Shown here in pieces: positions 8,389-17,258 of a DNA stretch of 64,000 nt. Source of the DNA: Desulfovibrionaceae bacterium (lineage in GTDB: Bacteria; Desulfobacterota; Desulfovibrionia; Desulfovibrionales; Desulfovibrionaceae); the NCBI GenBank assembly GCA_009773665.1, contig WSYE01000002.1, forward strand, positions 159,559 through 223,558. Direction: 5' to 3'. Below the pieces are notes generated by a model. It had not been told where the DNA came from. It worked only from the letters and a program-made list of their open reading frames with translations, and made no database searches. The position numbers and the translations under genes were made by a program. The stretch's first letter is position 1, and the number at the start of each line of letters is the position of its first letter.

Positions 8389-9519
8389 ATGAAGGTCGAG
8401 TTCTACCGTCACGCCCTGGACCAGACAGACATCGACAACGTGGTCAAAGTATTACAATCAGTGTTTCTGACCACAGGGCCTGTCACGTCCGAATTTGAGC
8501 GACGCTTCAGCGAGTACACAGGACTTCCACATGTTGTTGCCCTCAACTCTTGCACATCAGCAATGCAGTTAGCTCTGATGGGGCTTGGTGTTGGCCCGAA
8601 CGACGAAGTAATCACCACCGCGATGACTTTTATCGCTTCAGCCACTTGTATTGAGCATTGCGGCGCAACCCCGGTTCTTGTGGATGTGGACTCCTCTACT
8701 GGATGTATCGATCCCTCTGCTGTTGAAGCAGCCATCACCGCACGAACTAAGGCGATTCTTCCTGTTCATCTTTATGGAGTTATGTGCGACATGCGCGCAC
8801 TCAAGGATATCGCAGACAGACACGGGCTTTTCCTAATTGAAGACTGTGCTCACTGCATTGAGGGCGAACGCGATGGAGTGCGTCCAGGAGAGCTCTCAGA
8901 CGCCGCATGCTATAGCTTCTATGCCACTAAGAATCTTTCCTGCGGCGAGGGAGGGGCCATTGCCACCCGTAATCATGAACTGGCTAAACAGGTGAAGCTC
9001 TTGTCCTTGCATGGGATGAGCAAAAACGCTGCCGGACGTTACCATGGCGCCTACCAGCACTGGGACATGCTGACCCTCGGATGGAAGTGCAATCTTGACG
9101 ACATCCACTCGGCCCTACTGCTTGACCAGCTCTCCAGACTTGACGCCCTTTGGGGTAGACGGAAGGCCATTTTCGATCGGTACGAGGAAGCCTTTGGCTC
9201 CGCAGGCATTCACCGTCCGTGCGTAAAGGGCAAAAGCGCCCACCATCTTTATACCATCTGGGTTGACCCTGACAGACGAGATTCGCTTCTCCACGAGATC
9301 CAGTCCAGAGGTATTGGCGTTGCTGTAAATTTCCGGGCCATTCACTTGCTCACCTATTTCCGTGAAACCTTCGCGTACAAGCAGAGTGACTTTCCCATGG
9401 CTGAACGCATCGGCTCCAGTACAGTTTCGTTGCCTCTTTACCCCCTAATGCAGGAAGAGGAGGTGGACTACGTGATCAAGACGGTGCTTGAACTGTATTT
9501 CCAGCAAAAAGGAGATTGA
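8389..9519 (+). CDS. DegT/DnrJ/EryC1/StrS-family sugar aminotransferase
   Basis: A 376-residue PLP enzyme of the nucleotide-sugar aminotransferase family. LNSCTSAMQLAL is the phosphate-binding loop. LIEDCAHCIEG carries the Asp that contacts the pyridine nitrogen. SFYATKNLSCGEGG contains the Schiff-base lysine. It starts one base after the dehydratase stop, so the two are translationally coupled. Together they should convert a nucleotide sugar into a 3- or 4-amino-dideoxy sugar. The regiochemistry cannot be read from sequence. No acyltransferase or formyltransferase follows directly; IS remnants end the segment. Confidence 0.88.
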   Translation: MKVEFYRHALDQTDIDNVVKVLQSVFLTTGPVTSEFERRFSEYTGLPHVVALNSCTSAMQLALMGLGVGPNDEVITTAMTFIASATCIEHCGATPVLVDVDSSTGCIDPSAVEAAITARTKAILPVHLYGVMCDMRALKDIADRHGLFLIEDCAHCIEGERDGVRPGELSDAACYSFYATKNLSCGEGGAIATRNHELAKQVKLLSLHGMSKNAAGRYHGAYQHWDMLTLGWKCNLDDIHSALLLDQLSRLDALWGRRKAIFDRYEEAFGSAGIHRPCVKGKSAHHLYTIWVDPDRRDSLLHEIQSRGIGVAVNFRAIHLLTYFRETFAYKQSDFPMAERIGSSTVSLPLYPLMQEEEVDYVIKTVLELYFQQKGD

Positions 9520-9554
9520 TGGCGGCCATGTGCAGACCGCACACTACTGTTCAT

Positions 9555-9916
9555 TTACAACCGCATGGCTGGTTTCATCTGTCTTTTGGCGTGAGGAGGC
9601 GACGAGAACGTGCCATCGACGGTCCGTACTTCTGAAGCCATGCCCGGCCTTTGATGCTGGACGCGCACCATGACGCATACGCTTTGAGCCCGAGGCCAAG
9701 CCCAAGATTCATGGCGCTCTCTCCCTTGGGGCGATGATACCATGTAGACCGGGGTAAACCGAGCATCCGACATTGCCGGGAAATACTGAGCCTAGGATGA
9801 CCTGTTTCGACCATCCCACGCCTCGCTCCCGACTCACCGTCGAGCGAAGGCTCTCTCCAAAAAATCCTTGGAGTTGAGAGACCAAGCCCAAGCGTGAACA
9901 AATCATTCGCATTCAC
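9555..9916 (-). pseudogene. IS3-family transposase remnant (OrfA end and OrfB start)
   Basis: The minus strand reads LQGFFGESLRS in one frame, resembling the end of IS3 OrfA. The overlapping frame continues GMVETGHPRLSISRQCRMLGLPRSTWYHRPKGESA, the usual N-terminus of IS3 OrfB (HTH region before the rve integrase domain). Homology breaks after ESAMNLGL. A short further match in another frame (PASKAGHGF) suggests an internal deletion. No integrase catalytic domain remains. This is inactive scrap marking the right edge of the AT-rich island. Confidence 0.75.
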
Positions 9917-9964
9917 AGCCGGTGCGCTAAAAATGATACGTTATTTTCAACTACCAACCTCGCC

Positions 9965-10225
9965 TTGACAGTAAGACCGTTCGCGCTTGTCGGCTGGCCT
10001 CACAACTTTTTTGCGATCACGTCCTTCAAGGCAAAACGGCGGGCGAACGTGGTGGGAATCTTTCCCAACGAGCAGTCCATCATCAGGCTCATCGGAGCCA
10101 TCCTGCTGGAGCAGAAAAACGAGTGGCAGCTCCAAAGCCGTTATATGCAGGTCGAGGCCATGGTGGAACTCAACACTCAGATCAACGAAGTCGAACTCAC
10201 GCAAATTCCACCCGAGGCGGCCTGA
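9965..10225 (+). pseudogene. IS256-family transposase, C-terminal fragment
   Basis: From about residue 20 this 86-codon frame reads SFKAKRRANVVGIFPNEQSI, then IRLIGAILLEQKNEWQLQSR. This matches the end of IS256 mutator-type transposases, where NAEIKRRxNVVGIFPN is followed by LVGAxLLEQ. Everything before that, including the DDE core, is missing. The apparent start is therefore artificial. It faces the IS3 remnant, so at least two unrelated elements have landed and decayed between the island and the glycan block. Confidence 0.75.
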
Positions 10226-10332
10226 ACGACTCCCCCTCAAAGCCAAAGAAATTTACACCACGTTGAAGGGCGTGACCGAAATTGGCGGGCCAAGACACAA
10301 TGGGCTATACCTAAAGAAGCACTTATGCCAGT

Positions 10333-11019
10333 TCAACCAAGCAAAATCCTCCGGCTTGCCGGACCGCAGTTAAAAAGCAAATCCACTGCCGAAAGATGAG
10401 ACACAAATGTGCCGTGTAGTTGCGGATAGATTGGATGAGTGTAGTCCTGAAAAACAACCCGGACCCTCTGCCCCTCGAATCGGTCCACAGGAATATAATC
10501 TTGTCCTGCAGCGCCCTCGTAGAATATTGTTCCGCCAAAGTGACGAACGATGCCGATAAGCCTGTCAATCCTGTCGCCCGCAATACCCAAATCCGAAGAC
10601 CAGAACAGCGGCGTGTCAATCCCGAAACAAGAACATAACCACAAGATGACCGCACAGTCTAATTCGGACAGGCTGGACCAGGGCTTCATGAGCACTTCCT
10701 CTAACCCTGGGAAATACTGCCTGAAGTAGGGTGCCTTAGAGTAATACTGGGTCAGGGTTTTCAGGTGATTTTTCGCCCATGGGAGCGCTTCGTTGATACG
10801 CACGTCTCGAACAAGCGGGAATTTCTCCCCTTTCAGCAACACCGGCACTGTAAGCCAGTGCGCCCCCGAAAAGGTTTTAATTCGATTGCGGTTACGCCAT
10901 CCCCCTTTGTCGTACTGAACGTCGTCGTAAAGGACGAACACGTCGCTCTTGGCGATCTGCTCCAAATAACCTAGCCAGGGCAAATAGCTGGGCTGAAGGA
11001 TGCCAACGGTCTTTTCCAT
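10333..11019 (-). CDS. WbqC-family protein
   Basis: A 228-residue protein with the WbqC hallmarks: the N-terminal GILQPSYLPWLGYLEQIAKSD, YDDVQYDKGGWRNRN, and WLTVPV. WbqC-like proteins occur in O-antigen and capsule clusters, often near genes for N-acylated amino sugars. Their reaction is not well established, although an acyl- or aminoacyl-transfer role has been suggested. It follows the 874-residue membrane protein by seven bases and is last in the minus-strand glycan run. AAGGGG lies just before the ATG at 11019. The amino-sugar genes at 7353-9519 fit a shared pathway but lie on the other strand. Confidence 0.88.
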   Translation of the reverse strand: MEKTVGILQPSYLPWLGYLEQIAKSDVFVLYDDVQYDKGGWRNRNRIKTFSGAHWLTVPVLLKGEKFPLVRDVRINEALPWAKNHLKTLTQYYSKAPYFRQYFPGLEEVLMKPWSSLSELDCAVILWLCSCFGIDTPLFWSSDLGIAGDRIDRLIGIVRHFGGTIFYEGAAGQDYIPVDRFEGQRVRVVFQDYTHPIYPQLHGTFVSHLSAVDLLFNCGPASRRILLG

Positions 11020-11026
11020 GTACCCC

Positions 11027-13651
11027 TTATCCTCTGATTCTCAGCGAGACAAAATGTTCTCCGCCCTGAACTGGCACCGCCACAGTATTCCCCGGCCCTT
11101 TCATCGGCCTGACGTTATCTCCATCAACTTCGGCCTCCCAATACCCATGCCAGGGCAATGCGAACACAACTCTCCCTGCATTGCCAGAGTTCATCCGTAC
11201 GAAGGCCTGGCGCGACGTGACCGTCCGCGCTTCAATGACAGGGTCTGCTTGAATGGCCAAAGGCCAGACCTCAAGCCGGGTGATGGAAACCTCCGCCTTG
11301 ACGGGACCCGCTGGATTGATTTCATAGCGTAATTCGCCTTGCCCCGCCTGGTAAGCGATACGCATTTCATGGTAGCCTTTCCCCACAAGCACCGACTGTT
11401 TGCGCGCCCCCCCTGACACGATGCAGTCCAGCGGTTGGTCCGTTTCGATGTTCATCACAATCTCCACTGCGCTCAGATCGGACTTGGACATTTTCCCCTC
11501 GGCCACCAGTGCTCCATGGAGTGGGATGCTTCCACGATTGCGAAAGAGGGGCCAGACAGGGCGAGTTCTGGAATACAGCTCCTGTCCGTCGGGAACGAAG
11601 AAGGCCTGTCCGAGATAGCCCTGGTTCTCGAAACAGGTCACCTGGCTGCCATTGCCCTGAGAGTTCCAGGTCCAGGACGGCCTGAAATCGTACAAGCCCG
11701 AATCAAGGACCTCGGTCTGAATGGGTGATCCGTGCCCGGTCTTGGCGAGAATATACTTCACGCCCCACAAAGTCAGGCACACCGGATCAATCTGATGCAC
11801 GTATGTCAGGGACGCGTCCGTACGCACGCTGCGCCCGAAAGCGTGGATGTCTTGCGGAACCACGCTTCCGCCTGCCTTACGAAACAACTCCATGGATATG
11901 GGGAAGAAGGCCAAAGCCTGGAACTGAAGTATGTTGAATTCTGGCTCCTGGTCATTCCTGACAAAATTCCCCAGCCGCAGTTCCAGCGACTCAGGCAGAT
12001 CAACAGCCCGAGACCGGTTCAACCGAAAGACCTGGTAGGCTTCTTCCTGATACAGATTGCGGATCGCATTGGCTGACAAGTCCGACCCACGGGAGAACTC
12101 CGCGACCAATCCATATCCCTGATAGCTTGGCCATTTCGCTTTAGAATGCGCTTCCATGTGTAGCAGCGTATCGGGGCTAAGCATTTGCAGGAGTTGTCCA
12201 TCGGCACCTACCGGAACCACCAAGTGGGAGAAGGGATTCACCCGGTATTGAGCGTTCACCGGCACCCCACCCGGCTCCAACGGAACACCCACGCTCGTAC
12301 CGGGCGCAAGGTTCTCATCGAGCCAGGACAAGGCCTGCTGGCGGTTTGAGGGTGCAAAAAGGGCCTCCAGCGTGTTCCATTGCTGATGGCCTGCGCCTGT
12401 CACGATGACACAGCCAACGGCCCAAGAAGCAAGGATTCCAGGCTTGCCAAGCTTTCCAGCCCAGGCGAGGATTTGGTCGAAGGCAGCAGCGGCTAAAAGG
12501 CAGAGCACGGTTGAAGCGGCGTAGAAATAATAGGTGATGTCCCGCACCCCCGCACTTCCCACGAACGCATACAGATAGAAGAGGTCCAACCAGAAAAAAA
12601 GGAGCAGGAAACCCAGTGCCGTTCGGTCCTTGTCTGTTCGCAACGACGCTCGAAGCATGCAGATGAGCAAGGTGGGCAGAACGACCAGATTCACGCTCCG
12701 ACCAAGCAAAGGCCCAAGGTGCGTCAATCGGTACCACAAGGCATCGAACATACCGAACAAGCCCGCCGTTGGAACGACATGACTGATGGACTTGTTGTAG
12801 TCTGCCACCAATACGCCAATGCCTGCAAGAAATCTGGGATTGGCAGCAAAGAATACCGCCACGCACAGCCCGACCACTTTTGCGAGCCGCCTGACGGCAG
12901 TTGCACCAAATATGGTTTGTCCCCCAGCGCGTGTCCCCAGAAGGCAGGCCAGGACGATGGTGATGGCGGCTGGCAGCATGAGGAACTTCATGCTGAGGCT
13001 TACCCCAAGTATGCCAGTTGCGATGTACAAATGCGAGTCCCGGCCCCACTTGGCATATTGAATCTGGAACAGCAGGGAGAGAAGCCCGAGAACCAGGGCT
13101 GGGGAATCTACCTTCATACGCTGCTCGAACCCAGGGATGAAGGGCATTACCGCCACCAGAACTGTCGCTACGATCCCTGCGTTTCTGGACAGGTGGTTGT
13201 TCCCAACCCAATAGACGACTACTGGCAGGAACATCAGGAATCCAAACAGTTTATAGAGGCCAAAGATCTTCCAAGCCCGGAGCAGTTCTTCCGGATAGTT
13301 CCAGTAAAGCCTAGGGCTTTCAAAGCGTTTCAGCAGGCCGAGTTCAACACCCATGCTAATAACCGCCGTACCCAGATGCAGGAAAGGGCCCCCGATATTG
13401 AAATAGTAGGAAAACTTGCCTTCATGCAGGCGGGAATAGCCCAGGCACGCGTGGAGATTGATGCTGCCGTCATCTTCGTAGGTGTTGACGGGGATCATAC
13501 GGGACGTGTTCAGCCCATAGCCTTCGACGTCCGCAATCCCTCGCAGGTGGAACACAGCGGCCAAGTTGACAAAGAAAAATACCAGGGCCACCGCAACCGC
13601 CGCACGGGAAAGCGAGAAGTCCAAGTCGCCGGGCTTAAGCGCCACCTGCAC
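11027..13651 (-). CDS. giant GT-C-like membrane protein
   Basis: 874 residues. An N-terminal half of many transmembrane helices (residues about 15-420) is followed by a roughly 430-residue soluble portion, presumably periplasmic and beta-rich towards the end. The first periplasmic loop carries acidic residues (RGIADVEGYG, then VNTYEDDGS), as in GT-C enzymes where Asp/Glu here bind the lipid-phosphate sugar donor. PMT/ArnT-type (GT39-like) activity is an inference; no family signature was fixed. The start is GTG, at 13651 or, with better ribosome-site spacing, at 13645. The protein belongs to the same run as WbqC and the methyltransferase. Confidence 0.7.
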   Translation of the reverse strand: MQVALKPGDLDFSLSRAAVAVALVFFFVNLAAVFHLRGIADVEGYGLNTSRMIPVNTYEDDGSINLHACLGYSRLHEGKFSYYFNIGGPFLHLGTAVISMGVELGLLKRFESPRLYWNYPEELLRAWKIFGLYKLFGFLMFLPVVVYWVGNNHLSRNAGIVATVLVAVMPFIPGFEQRMKVDSPALVLGLLSLLFQIQYAKWGRDSHLYIATGILGVSLSMKFLMLPAAITIVLACLLGTRAGGQTIFGATAVRRLAKVVGLCVAVFFAANPRFLAGIGVLVADYNKSISHVVPTAGLFGMFDALWYRLTHLGPLLGRSVNLVVLPTLLICMLRASLRTDKDRTALGFLLLFFWLDLFYLYAFVGSAGVRDITYYFYAASTVLCLLAAAAFDQILAWAGKLGKPGILASWAVGCVIVTGAGHQQWNTLEALFAPSNRQQALSWLDENLAPGTSVGVPLEPGGVPVNAQYRVNPFSHLVVPVGADGQLLQMLSPDTLLHMEAHSKAKWPSYQGYGLVAEFSRGSDLSANAIRNLYQEEAYQVFRLNRSRAVDLPESLELRLGNFVRNDQEPEFNILQFQALAFFPISMELFRKAGGSVVPQDIHAFGRSVRTDASLTYVHQIDPVCLTLWGVKYILAKTGHGSPIQTEVLDSGLYDFRPSWTWNSQGNGSQVTCFENQGYLGQAFFVPDGQELYSRTRPVWPLFRNRGSIPLHGALVAEGKMSKSDLSAVEIVMNIETDQPLDCIVSGGARKQSVLVGKGYHEMRIAYQAGQGELRYEINPAGPVKAEVSITRLEVWPLAIQADPVIEARTVTSRQAFVRMNSGNAGRVVFALPWHGYWEAEVDGDNVRPMKGPGNTVAVPVQGGEHFVSLRIRG

Positions 13652-13677
13652 TCACCTCATGAGTCAGTTGCATGTCA

Positions 13678-14322
13678 TTACTTGTGACATTTGAGCACCA
13701 GCAAATCGTTACCGATAGGACAGCCAGGCCAGTCCATGGAAAAAAGGACGTCCCTGTAAACGAAGCTGGACTCTATACTGAAGAATTCCCCGATGATGTC
13801 GCGCTGCTCTGACTCAACGCGCACATGCTGTCCCTGCTCCAACGTCATGAACCAGCGATGCAAGGGAGACGGGTCGTTGGGCACGGCCAGAATATCGATG
13901 CACAAGAACACACCGCCGTCCTCAAGGAGCGACAACAGGAAGAGAAGAACCCGCTTGAGATCCTCCCGGCCGATGTGGTGGAAGCAACAGTTTGACAAAA
14001 TGCAGTCGAACGGTCCCAGCCCTGCCAGAGCTTGGGTGCTGTTGACGAAGGTGGACCCTCTGTAGAGCTTGCCTGCATAATCAAGCGAATCCTGGTCGAT
14101 GTCGTATCCGGTGTAGACGAACCCCCTGCGAGTGAACTCAGGAGAGAAAATTCCCGCACCGCAACCGAAATCAAGAACGCTTGCACCGACAGGGAACTTC
14201 ATCGAGTCAAGCAGCGAGTTCAAATGTCTGCGCTGATTGTGCTTGTTACCTGTGAGCAAACGTTGAGCCCAATCCCCAATCCATGCACGGACCACAGCGC
14301 TAGTCCTTATCCTGGGAGGCAT
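13678..14322 (-). CDS. class I SAM-dependent methyltransferase
   Basis: A 214-residue Methyltransf_11/25-type enzyme. VLDFGCGAGIFSPEFTRRG is motif I (SAM binding). YTGYDIDQDSLDYA gives the acidic residue that contacts the ribose. FDCILSNCCFHHI matches motif IV and LLEDGGVFLCIDIL the post-IV strand. The start lies 23 bases inside the upstream radical SAM gene, so the two are coupled. Genomic context suggests methylation of a glycan or lipid-linked sugar. The substrate is unknown. Confidence 0.85.
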   Translation of the reverse strand: MPPRIRTSAVVRAWIGDWAQRLLTGNKHNQRRHLNSLLDSMKFPVGASVLDFGCGAGIFSPEFTRRGFVYTGYDIDQDSLDYAGKLYRGSTFVNSTQALAGLGPFDCILSNCCFHHIGREDLKRVLLFLLSLLEDGGVFLCIDILAVPNDPSPLHRWFMTLEQGQHVRVESEQRDIIGEFFSIESSFVYRDVLFSMDWPGCPIGNDLLVLKCHK

Positions 14323-15277
14323 TTATCTTATCATCCGCGTCCCGCATAACCTTCCAGTAGTTGTACTGCCAGGAGCGATACTTCCAGTCGGGACAGCGCG
14401 AGCAGATGGCAATCTCTTCTCCCTTGCCAGTGAGGTGCAACTCGCGAAAACGGGAGAACTCGGGGCCATGCCAGATATCCTTGATACTGCGTTCGTACAC
14501 ATTGGCAAACTTTTCGCTGAAGGCGATGTCCTCTCCGCACAATGTTGCGAACCCTCGAGAATCAATATTGAATCGTTCAAAAAGCCACGGACACGGCACG
14601 CGGTCTTCAGGGGGAAGGTAGGCACTGTCATCCGCCGATCTATCATCGTTGTAGCCCCAGGTGAGGTACTTCCGAATCTGCACCTTGTCGGCGATGGTCG
14701 TCCAATAAGCCTCCACCTCATCAACATCCACACCCTGTTGGTTGATGGCGCTGACGATGATACGCGTGGAGGACTTCAACTTGTTGCGTAAGTCAACAGC
14801 CATTCGCACATTGCGGTTCAACGTTACCCAGTCAAGGCCAGGGCGAGCGAACGCATAGGTGTCGGCGTCGGCGGCGTCGACGCTAAACTCGATCGCATCC
14901 ACGCCGATGCTGATGAGTCGCGCGAGTTGCTCTTCGGTGAACCTGGAACCATTGGTGATGAGTCCGACCTTCGCCCCCTTGGCTTTGGCGTACTCAATCA
15001 GTTCGACAGCCCTGGGATGCAACATGGGCTCTCCGCCGCCGGAGACGCGCAGCATACTGCCATATTGCCCGCACTCGTCGGCAATGCGCTTGAAGAGGTC
15101 ATCCGGCATAAACAGAGCATCTTTGTAGGACGTCCGGATCTCGGAATTGTTATACGGACAATTTGGGCACTGAGCATTGCAAACATATATGAAGGACAGG
15201 ACCACCATCATCGGGAAGTCCTCGGCCTCTTCACGCATGCCGTAGGCTTCGCGAGTGTGCTGAACAGTTTTTTTCAT
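14300..15277 (-). CDS. radical SAM/SPASM-domain protein
   Basis: 325 residues. CNAQCPNC near residue 35 is the CxxxCxxC motif that binds the SAM-cleaving 4Fe-4S cluster. LRVSGGGEPMLHP is the GGE motif. The C-terminal part, from CPWLFERFNI through CGEDI to ICSRCPDW, is a SPASM-like Cys-rich region for an auxiliary cluster. Members in glycan loci include sugar-modifying and peptide-modifying enzymes; no substrate can be assigned. AAGGA precedes ATG 15277. It heads a two-gene unit with the overlapping methyltransferase, so a two-step modification is plausible. Confidence 0.87.
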   Translation of the reverse strand: MKKTVQHTREAYGMREEAEDFPMMVVLSFIYVCNAQCPNCPYNNSEIRTSYKDALFMPDDLFKRIADECGQYGSMLRVSGGGEPMLHPRAVELIEYAKAKGAKVGLITNGSRFTEEQLARLISIGVDAIEFSVDAADADTYAFARPGLDWVTLNRNVRMAVDLRNKLKSSTRIIVSAINQQGVDVDEVEAYWTTIADKVQIRKYLTWGYNDDRSADDSAYLPPEDRVPCPWLFERFNIDSRGFATLCGEDIAFSEKFANVYERSIKDIWHGPEFSRFRELHLTGKGEEIAICSRCPDWKYRSWQYNYWKVMRDADDKINASQDKD

Positions 15278-15409
15278 TGCAATTCCTTGGTTTTGCTACG
15301 CAGAATCCAGAGCCGCATTGACCAGGGTGTGGGCATCGTTATGACGGCATAGGCGTGGGACTTCTCTTGAAATACGTGCATGATATTAAGCCACAGGAAG
15401 CTTGGCTGT

Positions 15410-15988
15410 CTACCCTCGGCGAGAAGCCACAATCGTATCCAGCAGGCAGTGGCAGATGGAGTGGTGCAGCACCTCCACCTGGCCATAGGAGTCCACGGGC
15501 ACGTGGAAGTTGCCGTCGCCCATGGCCCGCAGGGGGTTCTCCGGCGCGAATCCGGTGAGGGTCAGCACCAGGCAGCCCTTGGCCTTTGCAGCGGCTGCGG
15601 CGCGCAGGATGTTCTCCGAACGCCCGGAGGAGCTTATGGCCACCAGCACGTCGTCCGGATCAGCGAACATCTCCACGGGTTTCTCGAAGAGGTGCGGGTA
15701 GCCGAAGTCGTTGCCGATGCAGGTCAGTCCGGCGGGGTCGTTGAAGGCCAGGGCGCGCATGCCCCCGGTCTTCCAGAAGTCGGTGGCCATGTGCGAGGAG
15801 ATGGCAGCCGAGGCCCCGTTGCCTATGAACATGAGCTTGGAACCGGCGCGGGTGCGCTCGTCGAGCATCCCGGCTGCCTCGGCCACGCCCGACGGCAGGT
15901 CCATGGGCTCGCCTCCGGGCCGGGTATACACGATGGCCTGGGTCAGGCCGCACATGGTGCGATAGAACTCAGCGGCTGAGCTTTTCAC
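15410..15988 (-). CDS. SIS-domain sugar-phosphate isomerase (GmhA-like)
   Basis: 192 residues from a GTG at 15988, which follows AGGAG and lies 10 bases past the flippase stop. The longer in-frame extension to 16150 overlaps the flippase and is not credible. MFIGNGASAAISSHMATDFW and AISSSGRSENILRAA are the two sugar-phosphate loops of SIS isomerases such as sedoheptulose-7-phosphate isomerase (GmhA). It probably supplies a heptose or a related phosphosugar to the glycan pathway, but the specificity is inferred. No gmhB or hldE-like gene is in the window. Confidence 0.82.
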   Translation of the reverse strand: MKSSAAEFYRTMCGLTQAIVYTRPGGEPMDLPSGVAEAAGMLDERTRAGSKLMFIGNGASAAISSHMATDFWKTGGMRALAFNDPAGLTCIGNDFGYPHLFEKPVEMFADPDDVLVAISSSGRSENILRAAAAAKAKGCLVLTLTGFAPENPLRAMGDGNFHVPVDSYGQVEVLHHSICHCLLDTIVASRRG

Positions 15989-15998
15989 AGCGAATCTC

Positions 15999-17243
15999 CT
16001 ACTGCGCGGCCTGGGAGCGGCGCACTTTGAGGAAGAACCAGGCCAGAGTTGCGGCCAGGATGAACACCACACAGGCAAGAAGCATCTGGGCCACCTGCAT
16101 GGCGTTTTCGTGTCGGAAGAAAACAAGCCCGGCGAACAGTGCCACTCCAAGGCCCTGAACCCACATGAACCCGAATTCGTTTCGGGCCTGGGAATACACG
16201 AACAGCACGTTGGCGCAGGCCAGAAGCGCCATGGCGGAGCTTATAACCGCCAGCAGCGGCCCGGCAGCCTTGTACTGCGCACCGAACAGCACTGTCACCA
16301 TGAACTCCGAGGCAACCACGCACAAAAGCGCGAATCCGCCGCCCAGCAGGATGGTGATGCCCATGGACATCCACAGGCTCTTGTCGTTCTGTTCGCCGCT
16401 CGCTTTGGCCGTAGCCGCCTCGGTGAACAGCACGCTCATGAGCACGGCAGGCCCGTAGAAGGCGATGCGCCCCAGGATCGCGCCAGTTGCGTAGAGCCCG
16501 GCCTCGGGGCCGGGGCAGAAGTGGCGCACCAGCACCAGGTCCAGGTTGTTCAGGCACATGGTGATGACGGAGCTGACCACCATGGCCAGGGCGTACTTGC
16601 CAACTTCCTTGTGGAAGCCCTGCGGCAGGGGTTCGGGCTTCACCGGGAAGATATCGCGCAGGAAAAGAAAAGCCAGTCCGGCCTGGAACAGGATGCCCAG
16701 AAGGCCGCAGAGCATGGCTCCGTTCACGCCCCAGCCCAGTCCGGTGAGGAGCACCAGACTGGCCAGGAAGCGGATGCAGGCGTTGCTGGCTCCTGACAGG
16801 CCGAAGCCCATGAATCGTTGCAGGCCCTGGAGCATGCCCGTGGGAATCGGAGCCATCAGGGACACCGAAACCAGGGCCAGCATGATGTACACCGGAACGA
16901 TGGACTCCAGGTGCAGGAAATCCTTGAGGAGCGGAGCCAGGAAAAAACCCGCAGCCGCGATGACCGCCGCCGCCACGGCAGCAACCTTGAGCGCCTGGCT
17001 GAAGAGCCCACGCACCCGCCCCATGCCGTCCAGCGCGAATCCAGCCGTGAAACGGGCCATGATGAGCGGCACCACGCCCAGTGGCGCGGCCAGGATCACA
17101 GTGCTGGAGTTCAAGGCGTTGAAGCTGCCGAACTCGTCGGGCGTCATGGCCCTGCCTATCGTCAACTGAAAGAGGTAGTTGAAGATGTTGCCCGAGTTCA
17201 TGAGCACGAGAATCAGAAAGTTCTGCTTGAGAAAGCGTTTCAC
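15999..17243 (-). CDS. polysaccharide biosynthesis flippase (Wzx/MurJ-like, MVF fold)
   Basis: A 414-residue protein with about 12 hydrophobic helices throughout. The N-terminus FLILVLMNSGNIFNYLFQLTIGRAMTPDEFGSFNAL is typical of O-antigen/teichoic-acid flippases (GR-hLxPxxFG motif). It should move lipid-linked oligosaccharides across the inner membrane. The GTG start at 17243 follows GGGAG. It lies between the SIS isomerase and the 964-residue orphan, 15 bases from the latter. Presence of a flippase implies undecaprenyl-linked intermediates, matching the GT-C-like proteins nearby. Confidence 0.87.
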   Translation of the reverse strand: MKRFLKQNFLILVLMNSGNIFNYLFQLTIGRAMTPDEFGSFNALNSSTVILAAPLGVVPLIMARFTAGFALDGMGRVRGLFSQALKVAAVAAAVIAAAGFFLAPLLKDFLHLESIVPVYIMLALVSVSLMAPIPTGMLQGLQRFMGFGLSGASNACIRFLASLVLLTGLGWGVNGAMLCGLLGILFQAGLAFLFLRDIFPVKPEPLPQGFHKEVGKYALAMVVSSVITMCLNNLDLVLVRHFCPGPEAGLYATGAILGRIAFYGPAVLMSVLFTEAATAKASGEQNDKSLWMSMGITILLGGGFALLCVVASEFMVTVLFGAQYKAAGPLLAVISSAMALLACANVLFVYSQARNEFGFMWVQGLGVALFAGLVFFRHENAMQVAQMLLACVVFILAATLAWFFLKVRRSQAAQ

Positions 17244-17258
17244 GAAGCGCTCCCGGCT

